Assembly: GCF_036346615.1 (NCBI RefSeq) | Contig: NZ_CP107836.1 | Location: forward strand, 2,976,001-3,040,000 | Source of the DNA: Streptomyces sp. NBC_00523 | Lineage (GTDB): Bacteria > Actinomycetota > Actinomycetes > Streptomycetales > Streptomycetaceae | Reading direction: 5' to 3' | Length of the DNA: 64,000 nucleotides | In this document: positions 11,562 to 19,987 of the stretch, in pieces | How the letters are laid out: every line of letters starts with the position of its first letter | Position numbering within the stretch: the first letter of the stretch is position 1 | Notes under the pieces: generated by a model | Database searches by the model: none | The model's input: only the letters and a program-made list of their open reading frames with translations | Told to the model about the DNA's origin: nothing | Translations under genes and position numbers: made by a program

Positions 11562-11668
11562 TGTAGAGTCTGGGCACATCCCGGGAATGCTTCACCTTGC
11601 ACGTACCGTGCCCGTGAAGGCGTTTCTCCCGGTTCCACCACGTGACCCCTGGGGGGGCTTTGACTTCT
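11561..11668 (+). promoter_or_regulatory. Structured 5' leader, copy 2 (upstream of FG-GAP protein 2)
   Basis: Near-identical to the leader at 9637-9743, including the TAGAGT -10 region. A: CCGGGA (11581-11586) with TCCCGG (11627-11632). B: GCTTCAC (11589-11595) with GTGAAGGC (11614-11621); a C-G pair of copy 1 is here T-G. C: GCACG-TAC-CGTGC (11599-11611); none of its five pairs matches copy 1, yet all five form. D: GGTTCCAC (11631-11638) with GTGGAACC (11669-11676), covering the GTG start. A TGA at 11615 in the downstream reading frame shows the leader is not coding. Confidence 0.6.
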
Positions 11669-13429
11669 GTGGAACCCGGCCGTTTCGCCGCGCGCTCGAA
11701 GCGCGCGAGCCGGATAGCGGCCTGCACCGCACTCGTCCTCTCCGCCGGCATGCTGCTGGCGGCTCCGGCCTCGGCCGATGACTCGGCGCCCGCCCCGAGC
11801 GGCGCCACCGCGCAGTACACCCCCGAGCTCGGTGGCCGGCCGACGCTCAGCCTGCCGAAGCGCACGGCGAAGAAGGAGTCCGGCGCCTCCGACGCGGCGG
11901 GCAAGCAGTCCCCGTCCGCCGTCGTCCCGGCCAAGCCGCGCGGCGACCTGGACGGCGACGGCGCCGGCGACATGCTGTACCGGGGCCTGGACGGCAACAC
12001 GTACGCCGTGACGGCCTCCGCGGACTCGCACCCGTACGTGATCAACAGCGACGACCAGTTCGAGACGCCCAAGGACATCATCACGCCGGGCGACCTCGAC
12101 GGCGGCGGCATGGCCGAGGTCCTGACGCTGTCGGCGTCGGGCACGCTCTCGCTCTACCAGAGCTGGGGCACGGACGGCACCGGCTACGTCACCTGGTCGG
12201 GCAACGGCTGGCAGAAGTACAACAAGGTCTCCGCCCCCGGCGACCTGGACGGCGACGGCCGCGGCGACCTGCTCGCGCGGACGCCCTCCGGCGACATCTA
12301 CGTCTACATCTCCACCGGCAACGTGGACAGCGCGCCCTTCAAGGCCGGTGTCAAGGTGGGCTACGGCTGGAACGTCTACGACCAGATCGTGGGCGCCAAC
12401 GATGTCAACGGCGACGGCCTGGGCGACGTCATGGCCCGTACGCCGGCGGGTGACGTGTACTTCTACGCCGGCACCGGCGACGCGGCGAACCCGTTCAAGG
12501 CGCGCGTCAAGATCGGCTACGGCTGGGACATCTACAACCAGCTGATCAGCTTCGACGACCTCGACGGCGACGGCCTGGGCGACATCGTCGCCCGTAAGCC
12601 GGGCGGCGCGCTGTACACGTACCTCGCCAACGGCGACGGCACCTTCAAGGCGCGCATCGAGGGCGGCACGGGCTGGAACGCGGCGGCGCTCTTCGCCGGC
12701 GCGGGCGGCAACCCGGCCTGGGGCAAGCAGGAGCTGGAGGCGCGTACCACGGGCGGCAGCCTGTACTGGTACCAGAGCCGGAACAACCAGAACTTCTTCC
12801 CGCGTCAGCTGGACAGCTCGGACACCGGCTGGAACCAGGTGAGCCTGTCGCTGGCGTCCTCGCTGGACAACGACGGCTGGGGCGACCTGCTTCAGGTCTA
12901 CAACGGCACCCTCTGGGTCGGCGCCGAGGAGATCGGCTCCGGCTGGCAGGTCTACAACAGCCTGACCGGTCCGGGCGACCTGAGCGGTGACGGCAAGGGC
13001 GACGTGCTGGCCCGCGACACCAAGGGCGACCTGTACCTCTACAAGGGCAACGGGCTCGGTACGAAGTTCGCGGCCAAGGTCAAGGTCGGCTACGGCTTCA
13101 ACACGTACAACAAGATCGTCGGCGCCGGAGACCTCAGCGGCGACGGCATCGCGGACGTCGTGGCCCGCGCGACGGACGGCACGCTCTATCTGTACAAGGG
13201 CACCGGCGACGCCGCCAAGCCGCTCTCGGCCCGTTCCAAGATCGGCACCGGCTACAACATCTACAAGCAGTTCGCCGCCCCCGGCGACCTCGACGGCGAC
13301 GGCAAGGCCGACCTCGTGGGCGTCGACGGCAAGGGCGACGTGTACCGCTACTCGTCCACCGGCACCGGCACGATCGCCAAGCGCGTCAAGATCGGCTACG
13401 GCTGGGACATCTACAACGGCCTGTACTAG
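11669..13429 (+). CDS. Secreted FG-GAP/VCBS beta-propeller repeat protein, paralogue 2
   Basis: Tandem paralogue of the preceding gene, also 586 residues from the equivalent GTG. The signal peptide is nearly the same (SKRASRIAACTALVLSAGM, cleavage after ASA). The repeat blades carry DLDGDGAGD, DVNGDGLGD and DLSGDGIAD motifs, and the ends are nearly identical (GYGWDIYNGLY). Divergence concentrates just after the signal peptide and in mid-protein. The matching promoter, leader and end point to tandem duplication of a complete transcription unit. The GTG start lies 11 nt after a seven-G run, and TTG at 11660 is the alternative. Function unknown beyond a secreted calcium-stabilised propeller. Confidence 0.8.
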   Translation: MEPGRFAARSKRASRIAACTALVLSAGMLLAAPASADDSAPAPSGATAQYTPELGGRPTLSLPKRTAKKESGASDAAGKQSPSAVVPAKPRGDLDGDGAGDMLYRGLDGNTYAVTASADSHPYVINSDDQFETPKDIITPGDLDGGGMAEVLTLSASGTLSLYQSWGTDGTGYVTWSGNGWQKYNKVSAPGDLDGDGRGDLLARTPSGDIYVYISTGNVDSAPFKAGVKVGYGWNVYDQIVGANDVNGDGLGDVMARTPAGDVYFYAGTGDAANPFKARVKIGYGWDIYNQLISFDDLDGDGLGDIVARKPGGALYTYLANGDGTFKARIEGGTGWNAAALFAGAGGNPAWGKQELEARTTGGSLYWYQSRNNQNFFPRQLDSSDTGWNQVSLSLASSLDNDGWGDLLQVYNGTLWVGAEEIGSGWQVYNSLTGPGDLSGDGKGDVLARDTKGDLYLYKGNGLGTKFAAKVKVGYGFNTYNKIVGAGDLSGDGIADVVARATDGTLYLYKGTGDAAKPLSARSKIGTGYNIYKQFAAPGDLDGDGKADLVGVDGKGDVYRYSSTGTGTIAKRVKIGYGWDIYNGLY

Positions 13430-13441
13430 GCCCGCCTGACC

Positions 13442-13486
13442 CACGGCGCCCCGTTCCCGCTCCGGCGGGGGCGGGGCGCTGCCGTG
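13442..13486. terminator. Bidirectional terminator after FG-GAP gene 2
   Basis: CACGGCGCCCCG pairs with CGGGGCGC-T-GCCGTG (one bulged T) around a GC-rich loop. It lies between the stop of the FG-GAP gene and the stop of the convergent VOC gene. Confidence 0.75.
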
Positions 13487-13488
13487 TC

Positions 13489-13854
13489 TCAGCCCGTGAC
13501 CGGCTCCAGGAACTCCAGCCGGTTGCCGACCGGGTCGTGGCTGTAGAAGCGGCGGTGGCCCGGCAGGTTGTCGTCCCAGACCACTTCGGCGCCGCGCTCG
13601 GCCAGCCGGGCCGCGTACGCCTCGATGTCCGTGACGCGCAGGCCCGGGTGGGCCTTGCGGGCCGGGCGGAAGTCCGCCTCGATGCCCAGGTGCAGCTGGA
13701 CCGGACCGGCGGCGAACCAGCAGCCGCCCCGGGCCGCGAGCACGGGCGGCTTCGGGAGCTCCGTCATGCCGAGGACGTCCGTGTAGTACGCGCGCAGGGC
13801 CTCCTCGCTGCCTTCCGGGGCGGCGAGCTGGACGTGGTCGAGCGAGGCGATCAT
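13489..13854 (-). CDS. Glyoxalase/bleomycin-resistance (VOC) family protein
   Basis: The 121-residue single-module VOC protein begins MIASLDHVQLAAP with the first metal-type His. It contains VQLHLGIEADF mid-protein and ends with DPVGNRLEFLEP, where the C-terminal metal Glu would sit. Such proteins are metal-dependent lyases, isomerases or antibiotic-binding proteins; the substrate cannot be read. Its start overlaps the tam stop by ATGA, so it is the second gene of the tam operon and probably shares TamR control. Confidence 0.85.
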   Translation of the reverse strand: MIASLDHVQLAAPEGSEEALRAYYTDVLGMTELPKPPVLAARGGCWFAAGPVQLHLGIEADFRPARKAHPGLRVTDIEAYAARLAERGAEVVWDDNLPGHRRFYSHDPVGNRLEFLEPVTG

Positions 13855-14651
13855 CGGTTCTCCCGGTGGGCGACGGCGAAGATGCGGCGGAACGGGAAGA
13901 CCGTGCCGTGCGGGCCCTTCGGGTAGGCCGTGCGCAGGAGGTCGCGGTATTCGGCGAGGAAGGCGTCCCGGGCCTCCTCGTCCTCGGCGAGGGCGGTGAG
14001 GACGGGGCGCAGCCCGGTGCCCTTGACCCAGTCCAGGACGGCGTCCTCGCCCGGGAGCAGGTGGAGGTAGGTGGTCTCCCAGACGTCGGCGGTGGTGCCG
14101 GGGCCGGTCAGCGCGTCCAGGTAGGCGGCGGGGCTCAGCACGGCGTCCGCGTGGCGCAGCAGGCCGCCGAGGCGGGGGCGCCAGCGCGGGGACTCGGCGA
14201 GTTCGCGCATCAGGACGTGCGAGGGCTGGTCGAAGTTGCCGGGGACCTGGAGGGCGAGGGTGCCGCCGGGGAGCAGGGCGTCCAGCCAGAGCGGCAGGCG
14301 TCCGGCGTGGCCGGGGACCCATTGGAGCAGGGCGTTGGAGACGATGAGGCCGTACGGCTCCGGGGGCGCCCAGGTGGCCGCGTCGGCCTCGGCGAAGTCC
14401 AGCAGGTCCGTGGCGTGGGCGCGGGCCCGTTCCAGCATCTGCGGGGAGTTGTCGTAGCCGGTGATCCGGGCGTGCGGCCAGCGCCCGGCGAGCAGGGCGG
14501 TGACGTTGCCGGCGCCGCAGCCGAGGTCGGCGATGCGGGGCGCGGGCGTGCCGGGCGGGTCGGGGACGCGGGCCAGGAGGTCGTGAAAGGGGCGGGTGCG
14601 GTGGTCCGCGTGGCGCAGGTACTGCTGCGGATCCCAGAGGGGTGCGGTCAT
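13851..14651 (-). CDS. tam: Trans-aconitate 2-methyltransferase
   Basis: SAM-dependent methyltransferase that esterifies trans-aconitate, an inhibitor of aconitase formed from cis-aconitate. The 266-residue protein starts MTAPLWDPQQYLRHADHR. Its class I motif IADLGCGAGNVTALLAGRWP (about residues 40-59) is followed by the acidic ribose-binding GYDNSPQML. The string SNALLQWVPGH is typical of Tam. It is divergent from a MarR-family gene with a TCTTGA-N2-TCAAGA operator between them, the arrangement described for tam/tamR in S. coelicolor. Family and context agree. Confidence 0.88.
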   Translation of the reverse strand: MTAPLWDPQQYLRHADHRTRPFHDLLARVPDPPGTPAPRIADLGCGAGNVTALLAGRWPHARITGYDNSPQMLERARAHATDLLDFAEADAATWAPPEPYGLIVSNALLQWVPGHAGRLPLWLDALLPGGTLALQVPGNFDQPSHVLMRELAESPRWRPRLGGLLRHADAVLSPAAYLDALTGPGTTADVWETTYLHLLPGEDAVLDWVKGTGLRPVLTALAEDEEARDAFLAEYRDLLRTAYPKGPHGTVFPFRRIFAVAHRENR

Positions 14652-14673
14652 GGGTCCCAGGGTCGATCCAAAG

Positions 14674-14705
14674 TATCTTGATGTCAAGACACTCGAATTC
14701 AAGAG
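14674..14705. promoter_or_regulatory. TamR-type operator(s) between tam and tamR
   Basis: TCTTGA-TG-TCAAGA (14676-14689) is a perfect MarR/TamR-type palindrome. A second, degenerate copy centred on GAATTC (about 14691-14705) retains one good half-site, TTCAAGA. The centres are 15 bp apart, and both promoters must lie in this 88-bp gap, so bound TamR would repress both genes. Confidence 0.7.
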
Positions 14706-14739
14706 ACTTCATGTCGACAGACCATCTACACTGATCCAC

Positions 14740-15237
14740 ATGGAGGACGAGGTCGACCGTCTGGTCGCTGCATGGCGCCGCGAGCGCCCCGACCTCGACG
14801 TGGAACCGCTCGAGGTCCTCAGCCGCGTCTCCCGCCTGGCCCGGCACCTCGACCGGGCCCGCCGCATCGCCTTCGCCGAGCACCAGCTCGAACCGTGGGA
14901 GTTCGACGTCCTCACGTCGCTGCGCCGGGCCGGCGCCCCGTATCAGCTCTCCCCCGGCCAGCTGCTCACCCAGACCCTGGTCACCTCGGGCACGATGACC
15001 AACCGCATCGACCGCCTCACCAAGAAGAACCTGGTCGAGCGGCTGCCCGATCCCAGCGACCGGCGCGGCGTCCTGGTCCGGCTCACCGCCGAGGGCCGCG
15101 ACAAGGCCGACCAGTCCCTGGCGGGCCTCCTCGCCCAGGAGCGCGCCATCCTCGGCGAGCTCTCCCGCCAGCAGCGCGCCGAACTGGCCGGGCTGCTACG
15201 CCAGTTGACCGCCCCGTTCGACAACATCCCCGGGTAG
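14740..15237 (+). CDS. tamR: MarR-family regulator TamR
   Basis: The 165-residue winged-helix protein contains the MarR core LEPWEFDVLTSLRRAG, the recognition-helix region SGTMTNRIDRLTKKNLVER and the wing DPSDRRGVLVRLTAEG. In S. coelicolor TamR binds citrate, aconitates and isocitrate, and loses DNA affinity when aconitase is damaged, de-repressing tam and aconitase. That knowledge is applied here by synteny and operator type. ATG 14740 gives MEDEVDRLVAAW. The 3' end overlaps the convergent LuxR gene by 42 bp. Confidence 0.85.
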   Translation: MEDEVDRLVAAWRRERPDLDVEPLEVLSRVSRLARHLDRARRIAFAEHQLEPWEFDVLTSLRRAGAPYQLSPGQLLTQTLVTSGTMTNRIDRLTKKNLVERLPDPSDRRGVLVRLTAEGRDKADQSLAGLLAQERAILGELSRQQRAELAGLLRQLTAPFDNIPG

Positions 15238-15981
15238 CTCCGGCTCCTGGGCCAGGTCGGCGGGGCCGACGCCCGCGCGTCTGGCCAGCGCCACCGCGGC
15301 CAGCGTCGAGTGGACGCCCAGCTTGCCCAGCACGTTCTGCATGTGGGTGCGCACGGTGTGCGGGGAGAGGAACAGCCGCTCCGCGACCGCCTTGCGGCCC
15401 AGGCCCGCCACCATGCACCGCAGCACCTCGCGCTCGCGCGGGGTCAGCGACTCGACCAGCTTCTCGCTCTCGGTGCGGTGCTTGCGGTCGGCCAGCAGCT
15501 CGCGCAGCACCCCCGTCAGCAGGGCGGCGGGCAGATGCGTCTCGTCGCGCAGCACCCCCCGGATCACCGCGAGGAGCCGTTGCAGCGAGCTGTCCTTGGC
15601 GACCCAGCCGCAGGCCCCGGCCTGGAGGGCGAGTGCGGCCCGGGCCGGGTCGTCCTTCTCGGCGAGCACCACCGTACGCACCGAGGGACGCGCCACGCGG
15701 ACCGCGCCGACCAGGGCGATCCCGTCGACCGGTCCGGGCTGCCCGGGGCCCTGGCGCGGGGCGGGCACGGCGAGGGCGCCCAGCTCGGCATCGGCCAGCA
15801 GCACGTCATAGCCCCGGCCCTCGGCCGCCGCGCGCTCCAGACAGCGCAGCGCCGCCGGGCCGCTGCCGGCCGCGGCCACCTCGACGTCCGCCTCGGCCGC
15901 GAGCGCGGCGGCGAGTGATTCGGCGAAGATCCGGTGGTCGTCCACCACGAGAACCCGGATACGGGCCACAGGCACCCCCAT
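15196..15981 (-). CDS. Orphan LuxR-family response regulator
   Basis: The 261-residue protein has an N-terminal receiver domain (IRVLVVDDHRIFAESLAAAL at about 8-27, with the acidic pair DD, candidate phospho-Asp in DVLLADAEL, and Lys in WVAKDSS) and a C-terminal LuxR/NarL helix-turn-helix (LTPREREVLRCMVAGL then FLSPHTVRTHMQNVLGKLGV). There is no sensor kinase nearby. It resembles the regulator at 28747-29439 in layout. Start ATG 15981 gives MGVPVARIRV; no good Shine-Dalgarno is visible. Its last 42 bp run antisense to tamR. Confidence 0.87.
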   Translation of the reverse strand: MGVPVARIRVLVVDDHRIFAESLAAALAAEADVEVAAAGSGPAALRCLERAAAEGRGYDVLLADAELGALAVPAPRQGPGQPGPVDGIALVGAVRVARPSVRTVVLAEKDDPARAALALQAGACGWVAKDSSLQRLLAVIRGVLRDETHLPAALLTGVLRELLADRKHRTESEKLVESLTPREREVLRCMVAGLGRKAVAERLFLSPHTVRTHMQNVLGKLGVHSTLAAVALARRAGVGPADLAQEPELPGDVVERGGQLA

Positions 15982-16098
15982 GCTGTGTATGACGGGGCAC
16001 CGACGCAGGCCCCCCGCCGCGCTCAGCGTACGGGCGGGGGCCACGGGGGAAAGGTAATTGGCGGAACTTGTCCAGGGGTGCGCCCTAGGGTGGGGCGC

Positions 16099-16542
16099 AT
16101 GTTCCGTCTTGAGACAGAAGTGGACAAGGAACGGCGTGCGCTGCTGCACCGGGCGCTGCGGGACGACAACACCGCGCGCTCCCCGCACATGAGCGCCCTG
16201 CGCGGCACCCCGGACGCGCAGGAGGAGCCGCTGCACGTCTGGGCGCTGGATGCCGAGGGGCGCCTCGCGGGCGGTCTCGCGGCCCGGACCTGGGCGAGCT
16301 GGCTCCACCTGGAACTGCTGTGGGTGGACACCGCGCACCGGGGTTCCGGCCTCGGCGCGCGGCTGCTCGCCGAGGCGGAACGGGTGGCGCGGGCGGACCG
16401 GGCCTGTGTCCGCTCCCGGGTGGAGACCTGGGACTTCCAGGCCCCCGGCTTCTACCGGAAGCAGGGCTACGAGGTACGCGGACAGGTCGAGGACTTCCCG
16501 CCGGGCGTCACGGAGTTCACCCTCACGAAGGAACTCCGCTGA
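16099..16542 (+). CDS. GNAT-family N-acetyltransferase
   Basis: The 147-residue protein has the GNAT acetyl-CoA binding motif A (LLWVDTAHRGSGLGARLLAEAE, with the R/Q-x-x-G-x-G/A pattern at about 79-86) and motif B ending APGFYRKQGYEVRG. It resembles small cytosolic acetyltransferases of unknown substrate. The ATG is preceded by a G-rich TGGGGCGC. It is convergent with galK, whose stop lies 23 bp away; a GCGCCGG/CCGGCGC hairpin (about 16559-16581) spans the junction. Confidence 0.85.
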   Translation: MFRLETEVDKERRALLHRALRDDNTARSPHMSALRGTPDAQEEPLHVWALDAEGRLAGGLAARTWASWLHLELLWVDTAHRGSGLGARLLAEAERVARADRACVRSRVETWDFQAPGFYRKQGYEVRGQVEDFPPGVTEFTLTKELR

Positions 16543-16564
16543 CGCCCGCGCGGGCCCGCGCCGG

Positions 16565-17734
16565 TCAGACCAGCCGGCGCGCACCGGCCGACGGCACCGC
16601 CGGGAAGACGCCCGGGGTGCCGTAGCCGGCCGCGGTGAAGGCCTCCAGGACGGACTTGGCGACCGCGTCCGCCCGCTCCTCCTCGACCAGCACGATCGCC
16701 GAGCCGCCGAAGCCGCCCCCGGTCATCCGCGCCCCGAGCGCCCCGGCCGCGTTGGCCGCCTCGACCACGAGGTCGAGCTCCACGCAGGAGACCCGCAGGT
16801 CGTCGCGGAGCGAGACGTGCCCCGCCGTGAGGACCGGGCCCGCCGCGCGCACGTCGCCCGCGTCGAGCAGCGCGATGACCTGCTCGACGCGCTGGTTGTC
16901 GCCGACCACATGGCGCACGTACCGGACGACGGACTCGTCCGCGCCCAGCTCCGCGAGCCGGTCCAGGGCGGCGCCCAGCTCCTCGTACGGCAGGTCGCGC
17001 AGGGTGGGTATGCCGAGCAGGCGGGCGCCCTCCTCGCAGCCGGCCCGGCGCTCCGCGTACGCCCCGTCGCCGAGCGCGTGCTTGACGCGGGTGTCGACCA
17101 CCAGGAGCCGCAGCCCGTGCGCGGCCAGGTCGAAGGGCACCTGGCGGCGGCCGAGGTCCCGGGTGTCCAGGTGCAGGGCGTGGCCCTCGGTGCAGCAGGC
17201 GGACGCCATCTGGTCCATGACCCCGCAGGGGACGCCGACGAAGGCGTTCTCCGCGCGCTGGGCGAGGACCGCGAGCTCCGCCGCGTCGAGCCCGAGGCCG
17301 AAGAGGTCGTTGAGGGCGAGGGCGGTGACCACTTCGAGGGCGGCGGACGAGGAGAGCCCGGCGCCGGTGGGGACGGTGGAGGTCAGCTGGATGTCGGCGC
17401 CGGTGACCTCGTGGCCCGCCTCGCGCAGCGCCCAGACGACGCCGGCCGGGTAGGCGGCCCAGCCGTGGCCCTCGTGGGGGGTCAGCCCGTCCACGCGGAG
17501 CCGGACGACACCGCCGGGCACGTCGGTGGAGTGCAGCCGCAGCTCACCGTCGGTACGGCGGGACACCGCGGCGCGGGCGGTGTGCGGGAGGGCGAGCGGC
17601 ATGACGAAGCCGTCGTTGAAATCGGTGTACTCGCCGATCAGGTTGACCCGGCCGGGTGCGGCCCAGATCCCCTCGGGCTCGCTTCCGTACAGCGCGGTGA
17701 AGGAAGCGGTGAGCTCTGCGTGGTCCTCGGTCAT
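16565..17734 (-). CDS. galK: Galactokinase
   Basis: GHMP kinase phosphorylating galactose at C1 with ATP, the first step of the Leloir pathway. The 389-residue protein has the galactokinase signature [19 protein letters not shown] (about residues 28-46), the ATP loop [14 protein letters not shown] (about 127-140) and the C-terminal motif [17 protein letters not shown]. It is the last gene of the galTEK operon; its ATG overlaps the galE stop (ATGA). Confidence 0.96.
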   Translation of the reverse strand: MTEDHAELTASFTALYGSEPEGIWAAPGRVNLIGEYTDFNDGFVMPLALPHTARAAVSRRTDGELRLHSTDVPGGVVRLRVDGLTPHEGHGWAAYPAGVVWALREAGHEVTGADIQLTSTVPTGAGLSSSAALEVVTALALNDLFGLGLDAAELAVLAQRAENAFVGVPCGVMDQMASACCTEGHALHLDTRDLGRRQVPFDLAAHGLRLLVVDTRVKHALGDGAYAERRAGCEEGARLLGIPTLRDLPYEELGAALDRLAELGADESVVRYVRHVVGDNQRVEQVIALLDAGDVRAAGPVLTAGHVSLRDDLRVSCVELDLVVEAANAAGALGARMTGGGFGGSAIVLVEEERADAVAKSVLEAFTAAGYGTPGVFPAVPSAGARRLV

Positions 17735-18711
17735 GGTGCGGTGGGCTCCTCTCGGCGGGCGAACGTCCAGGCGTCGGAGACGATTCCGGCCAGGTCGGCA
17801 CGGGTCGGCCGCCAGCCGAGCCGTTCCCTGGCGGTGGCGGCGGAGGCGACGAGGACGGCCGGGTCCCCGGCGCGGCGCGGGGCCGCGGTCTCGGGGACGG
17901 GGTGGCCGGTGACCTCGCGGACCGTCTCGATGACCTCGCGGACCGAGAAGCCGTTGCCGTTGCCGAGGTTGCAGATCAGGTGCTCGCCCGGGGTCGCGGC
18001 GCCGAGGGCGAGCAGGTGTGCCTCGGCCAGGTCCGCGACGTGGATGTAGTCGCGGACGCAGGTGCCGTCCGGGGTCGGGTAGTCGTCGCCGTAGACGGAG
18101 ATCGACTCGCGCTGCCCCAGGGCGACCTGGAGGACCAGCGGGATGAGGTGGGACTCGGGGCTGTGGCGTTCGCCGAAGCCGTCGTACGCCCCGGCCACGT
18201 TGAAGTACCGCAGCGAGACGGCGGCCAGGCCGTGGGCCGCGGCCTCCCCGGTGATCATGTGGTCGACGGCGAGCTTGGTCGCGCCGTACGGGCTGGTCGG
18301 TGCGGTGGGGTCGGCCTCCGTGATGGGGCTGGAGACCGGCTCGCCGTAGGTGGCCGCGGTGGAGGAGAAGACCAGGGTGCGGACTCCGGCGTCGCGCATC
18401 GCGGCGAGCAGGGCGGTGGAGCCGCCGACGTTGTTGAGCCAGTACTTCTCGGGGTCGGCGACGGACTCGCCGACCTGGGAGTACGCGGCGAAGTGGAGCA
18501 CCCCGTCGTAGGAGGGGTCGAGCCACTTCGCGGCGTCCTGGACGCGGCCCTCGATGAAGTCGGCCCCGGCCGGGACGCCCTCGCGGAAGCCGGTGGAGAG
18601 GTCGTCCAGGACGGTGACGCTGTGGCCGGCCTCGATCAGGTGCTGGGCGACGACACTGCCCACGTAACCGGCGCCACCGGTGACCAGGTACTTCTTCGGG
18701 GTCTTGCTCAC
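17731..18711 (-). CDS. galE: UDP-glucose 4-epimerase
   Basis: Interconverts UDP-galactose and UDP-glucose with bound NAD. The 326-residue SDR protein has the Rossmann motif [12 protein letters not shown] (about residues 10-21), the catalytic Ser of STAATYG and the catalytic YGATK (Tyr/Lys). It starts with GTG, overlapping the galT stop as GTGA, and ends overlapping the galK start, so the three enzymes are translationally coupled. Confidence 0.95.
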   Translation of the reverse strand: MSKTPKKYLVTGGAGYVGSVVAQHLIEAGHSVTVLDDLSTGFREGVPAGADFIEGRVQDAAKWLDPSYDGVLHFAAYSQVGESVADPEKYWLNNVGGSTALLAAMRDAGVRTLVFSSTAATYGEPVSSPITEADPTAPTSPYGATKLAVDHMITGEAAAHGLAAVSLRYFNVAGAYDGFGERHSPESHLIPLVLQVALGQRESISVYGDDYPTPDGTCVRDYIHVADLAEAHLLALGAATPGEHLICNLGNGNGFSVREVIETVREVTGHPVPETAAPRRAGDPAVLVASAATARERLGWRPTRADLAGIVSDAWTFARREEPTAP

Positions 18712-19751
18712 TGGCTCGCTACCTCTCGCAGTCGCTGGGCCGCGGTCTCCGGCGGCACGTCGTTGATGAACACGCTCATGCCGGATTCGGAACCCGCGAG
18801 GAACTTCAGCTTGCCGGAGGTCCGTCGGATGGTGAAAAGCTCGAGGTGGAGCCCGAAGTCCTCACGCCCGGGGACCCCGAACGGCGCCTGGTGCCAGGCG
18901 GAGATGTACGGGGTCGGCGGCTCTCCGGGTCCGAAGATCCGGTCGAATCGCCTCAACAGTTCCAGATAGACCTGTGGGAACTCCGTGCGCGCCTCCTTGT
19001 CCAGCTCCCGCAGGTCGGCGACGCGACGGCGCGGGTGGAGGTGCACCTCGTACGGCCAGTGGGCCGCGTACGGGACGAAGGCGATCCAGTGCTCGGCGGC
19101 GAGCACGATCCGCGAGCCGTCCTCCTCCTCGCGGGCGACCACGTCGTCGAAGAGGTTGCGGCCGGTCTTCGCGTGGTGGGCGGCCATCGAGCGCAGCATC
19201 AGCTCGGTGCGCGGGGTGACGAAGGGGTAGCCGTAGATCTGGCCGTGCGGGTGGCCGAGCGTGACGCCGATCTCGGCGCCCCGGTTCTCGAAGCAGAACA
19301 CCTGCTTGACCTGCGGGAGCCGGGCCAGGGCCGCGGTGCGGTCGGTCCAGGCGTCCAGGACGAGACCGGCCTGCTCCTCGGTGAGGTCCGCGAAGGAGGC
19401 GTCGTGGTCGGAGGTGAAGCAGACGACCTCGCAGCGGCCGGAGTCGCCGGCGAGCGAGGGGAAGCGGTTCTCGAAGACAGCGACCTCGTAGTCGGGCTCC
19501 GGGACCTCGCTCTGCCGGCCCTCGCGCGACGGGCACAGCGGGCACTCGTCGGCGGGCGGGTGGTAGGTCCGGCCCTGGCGGTGCGAGGCGATGGCCACGC
19601 TGTCGCCGAGCAGGGGATCGCGCCGGATCTCGGACGAGGTGGAGACGGCGTCGAGGGGGCGCGTGTCGACGGCCTCGCGCACGAGGTCGTCGCGGCTGTC
19701 GTAGTAGATCAGCTCCCGGCCGTCGGCGAGCGTCGTAACCGTCTTCTTCAC
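18708..19751 (-). CDS. galT: Galactose-1-phosphate uridylyltransferase
   Basis: Transfers UMP from UDP-glucose to galactose-1-phosphate. The 347-residue class I enzyme has the nucleophile motif [11 protein letters not shown] with the HPH pair, a zinc-type Cys pair in the N-terminal CPLCP segment and the [11 protein letters not shown] region. The GTG at 19751 ([16 protein letters not shown]) is chosen over upstream in-frame starts because GGGAGGAG lies 6 nt before it. First gene of galTEK; promoter region lies at 19752-19850. Confidence 0.96.
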   Translation of the reverse strand: MKKTVTTLADGRELIYYDSRDDLVREAVDTRPLDAVSTSSEIRRDPLLGDSVAIASHRQGRTYHPPADECPLCPSREGRQSEVPEPDYEVAVFENRFPSLAGDSGRCEVVCFTSDHDASFADLTEEQAGLVLDAWTDRTAALARLPQVKQVFCFENRGAEIGVTLGHPHGQIYGYPFVTPRTELMLRSMAAHHAKTGRNLFDDVVAREEEDGSRIVLAAEHWIAFVPYAAHWPYEVHLHPRRRVADLRELDKEARTEFPQVYLELLRRFDRIFGPGEPPTPYISAWHQAPFGVPGREDFGLHLELFTIRRTSGKLKFLAGSESGMSVFINDVPPETAAQRLREVASQ

Positions 19752-19987
19752 CAGACTCCTCCCACCAAACATAACCCAACACAATGAACCACAAGTCAAC
19801 AGATGCGTCAATGAGTCGACGGCGGGGGCATACGGGCGGTGCGAGGAGGATCACGGCCGCTTGAAGGCGGTGATTTAGGCAATACGATCACAAACAAACA
19901 AAGAACCTCATGGGAACTGTTCACTTTCCGAACACAAGAGCGTAGTTTCCTTCGGGTTCAGTTCGCGCAACGAAGCGAGACCCCCAC
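19752..19987. promoter_or_regulatory. Divergent control region galTEK / sugar symporter
   Basis: This is the least GC-rich stretch of the gal region. On the minus strand TTGACT (complement of 19794-19799) and a TATGTT/TTATGT element 18-20 bp downstream are the best galT promoter candidates, with TGTGGTT, TGTGTTGG and TGTTTGG hexamer-like repeats around it. On the plus strand TTCACT (19920-19925) and TAGTTT (19943-19948), spaced by 17 bp, fit a promoter for the symporter. Upstream of it, CACAAACAAACAAAGAA (19889-19905) and GAACTGTTC look like regulator sites. Coordinate galactose induction is inferred. Confidence 0.5.

Noticed and set aside
9637..11668. FG-GAP leaders as a known c-di-AMP (ydaO), c-di-GMP, SAM or cobalamin riboswitch
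   Set aside because: None of the conserved sequence boxes of these classes that I know is present; the fold and conserved blocks differ.
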